Below are positions 5,811-6,220 of a DNA stretch of 6,220 nucleotides, one piece after another. The first letter of the stretch is position 1; each line of letters starts with the position of its first letter. The stretch is from Spirochaetales bacterium (lineage in GTDB: Bacteria; Spirochaetota; Spirochaetia; JABEVK01), in the NCBI GenBank assembly GCA_013043995.1, contig JABEVL010000312.1, positions 1 to 6,220 of the forward strand. The letters are read 5' to 3'. A model generated the notes under the pieces. That model saw only the letters and a list, made by a program, of their open reading frames with translations. It was not told the origin of the DNA and did not search any database. The translations under genes and the position numbers were made by a program.

Positions 5811-6220
5811 GTTTTTTTCCTAAGCTCTTCCAGAAGTCCGCGCGCCGAACGATCACAAAGATGCCAGACCGCTTCAAAATCGGCTTCACCGCCGTAAAAG
5901 GGGTCGGGTATCTCACCCGGCCCGGCGGGGTCCCAGTCACGAAAAAGCTTGATTTTATTTCTTTGGGAGGCGTTGGTGGCAAGTTTGCGGAGTTGGCTCA
6001 AATTCTCGTTGTCCATCGCAACGATGTAGTCAAATTCATCCAGATCTAGCACCCGAATCTGACGCGCGCGGTGCAGCAGGCGTAAACCGTGGCGCGTTGC
6101 CGCCGCTTGCGAACGTTCGTCCGCAGGCGAACCGAGGTGCCAGGAACCAGTTCCCGCGGAATCTACCTCAATTTCAGAACTCAACCCTTCTTTTTCAAGC
6201 AGATCACGAAAAACAGCCTC
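5807..6220 (-). CDS. Low-molecular-weight protein tyrosine phosphatase, N-terminus cut by window edge
   Basis: The frame stays open to the right edge, reading EAVFRDLLEKEGLSSEIEVDSAGTGSWHLG, so the TTG at 6184 is an internal Leu codon and the true start lies outside. The 137 visible residues match low-molecular-weight (type I) protein tyrosine phosphatases of about 150-165 residues: AEAVF-like helix, VDSAGTGSWHLGSPAD (19-34), DYIVAMDNENLSQL (64-77) and PDPFYGG (105-111), whose first Asp is the general acid. The missing 15-20 residues should hold the catalytic CxxxxxR loop. These cytoplasmic enzymes remove phosphate from tyrosine; some act in envelope polysaccharide control, others resemble arsenate reductases. 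The DPFYGG motif argues for a phosphatase and against ArsC. The stop overlaps the start of the channel gene by 4 bp; no kinase partner is visible in the window, so the substrate is unknown. Confidence 0.9.
   Translation of the reverse strand, partial: EAVFRDLLEKEGLSSEIEVDSAGTGSWHLGSPADERSQAAATRHGLRLLHRARQIRVLDLDEFDYIVAMDNENLSQLRKLATNASQRNKIKLFRDWDPAGPGEIPDPFYGGEADFEAVWHLCDRSARGLLEELRKKT

Noticed and set aside
5747..6049. Plus-strand open frame opposite the phosphatase and the start of the channel gene
   Set aside because: The opposite strand carries the phosphatase motifs through this region; the plus-strand protein has no recognisable family.
5807..6220. Arsenate reductase (ArsC, thioredoxin-type) instead of a tyrosine phosphatase
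   Set aside because: The PDPFYGG block with its general-acid Asp is typical of low-molecular-weight phosphatases, and no arsenic-resistance genes are nearby; the diagnostic N-terminal loop is outside the window, so some doubt remains.

Overview
The window most likely comes from a spirochaete (Spirochaetota), probably an environmental or uncultured one. Three points suggest this. One gene belongs to the P83/100 antigen family, which I know only from spirochaetes. The aspartate carbamoyltransferase is a single-chain catalytic-regulatory (PyrB-PyrI) fusion of the type reported in Treponema and Thermotoga. RsmE carries the GPERGW form of its SAM-binding motif. Base composition is close to half G+C. 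No mobile element, CRISPR array, tRNA or rRNA is visible, and coding density is very high.

Layout from left to right. Bases 1-324 (+) hold the C-terminal end of a class A penicillin-binding protein of the PBP1A type. Its stop codon overlaps that of a convergent minus-strand operon. That operon reads yhbY (3780-3481), P83/100 (3472-1889), pyrBI (1892-321): a ribosome-assembly RNA-binding protein, an exported spirochaetal protein of unknown function, then the second enzyme of pyrimidine synthesis. The last two genes overlap by ATGA. Diverging from yhbY across 80 bp is rsmE (3861-4607, +), the 16S rRNA U1498 methyltransferase. Downstream, another minus-strand operon converges on it: a low-molecular-weight protein tyrosine phosphatase (cut by the right edge) and an MscS-family channel of the YbdG/MscM type, again joined by an ATGA overlap. 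A stem-loop terminator overlaps the channel gene's stop codon.

The genes are mostly housekeeping and do not form one obvious pathway. The clearest functional pairing is the divergent yhbY and rsmE, both acting on the ribosome. The main points for a second look are an RNA-hairpin or operator palindrome over the yhbY ribosome-binding site (with a GAAA tetraloop if transcribed), the modular coiled-coil and proline-rich middle of the P83/100 protein with an apparent internal duplication, the cotranscription of that exported protein with pyrBI, and an altered HPLPR motif in the transcarbamoylase. I found no convincing previously undescribed multi-gene system; the window looks like ordinary chromosomal core with some unusual details.
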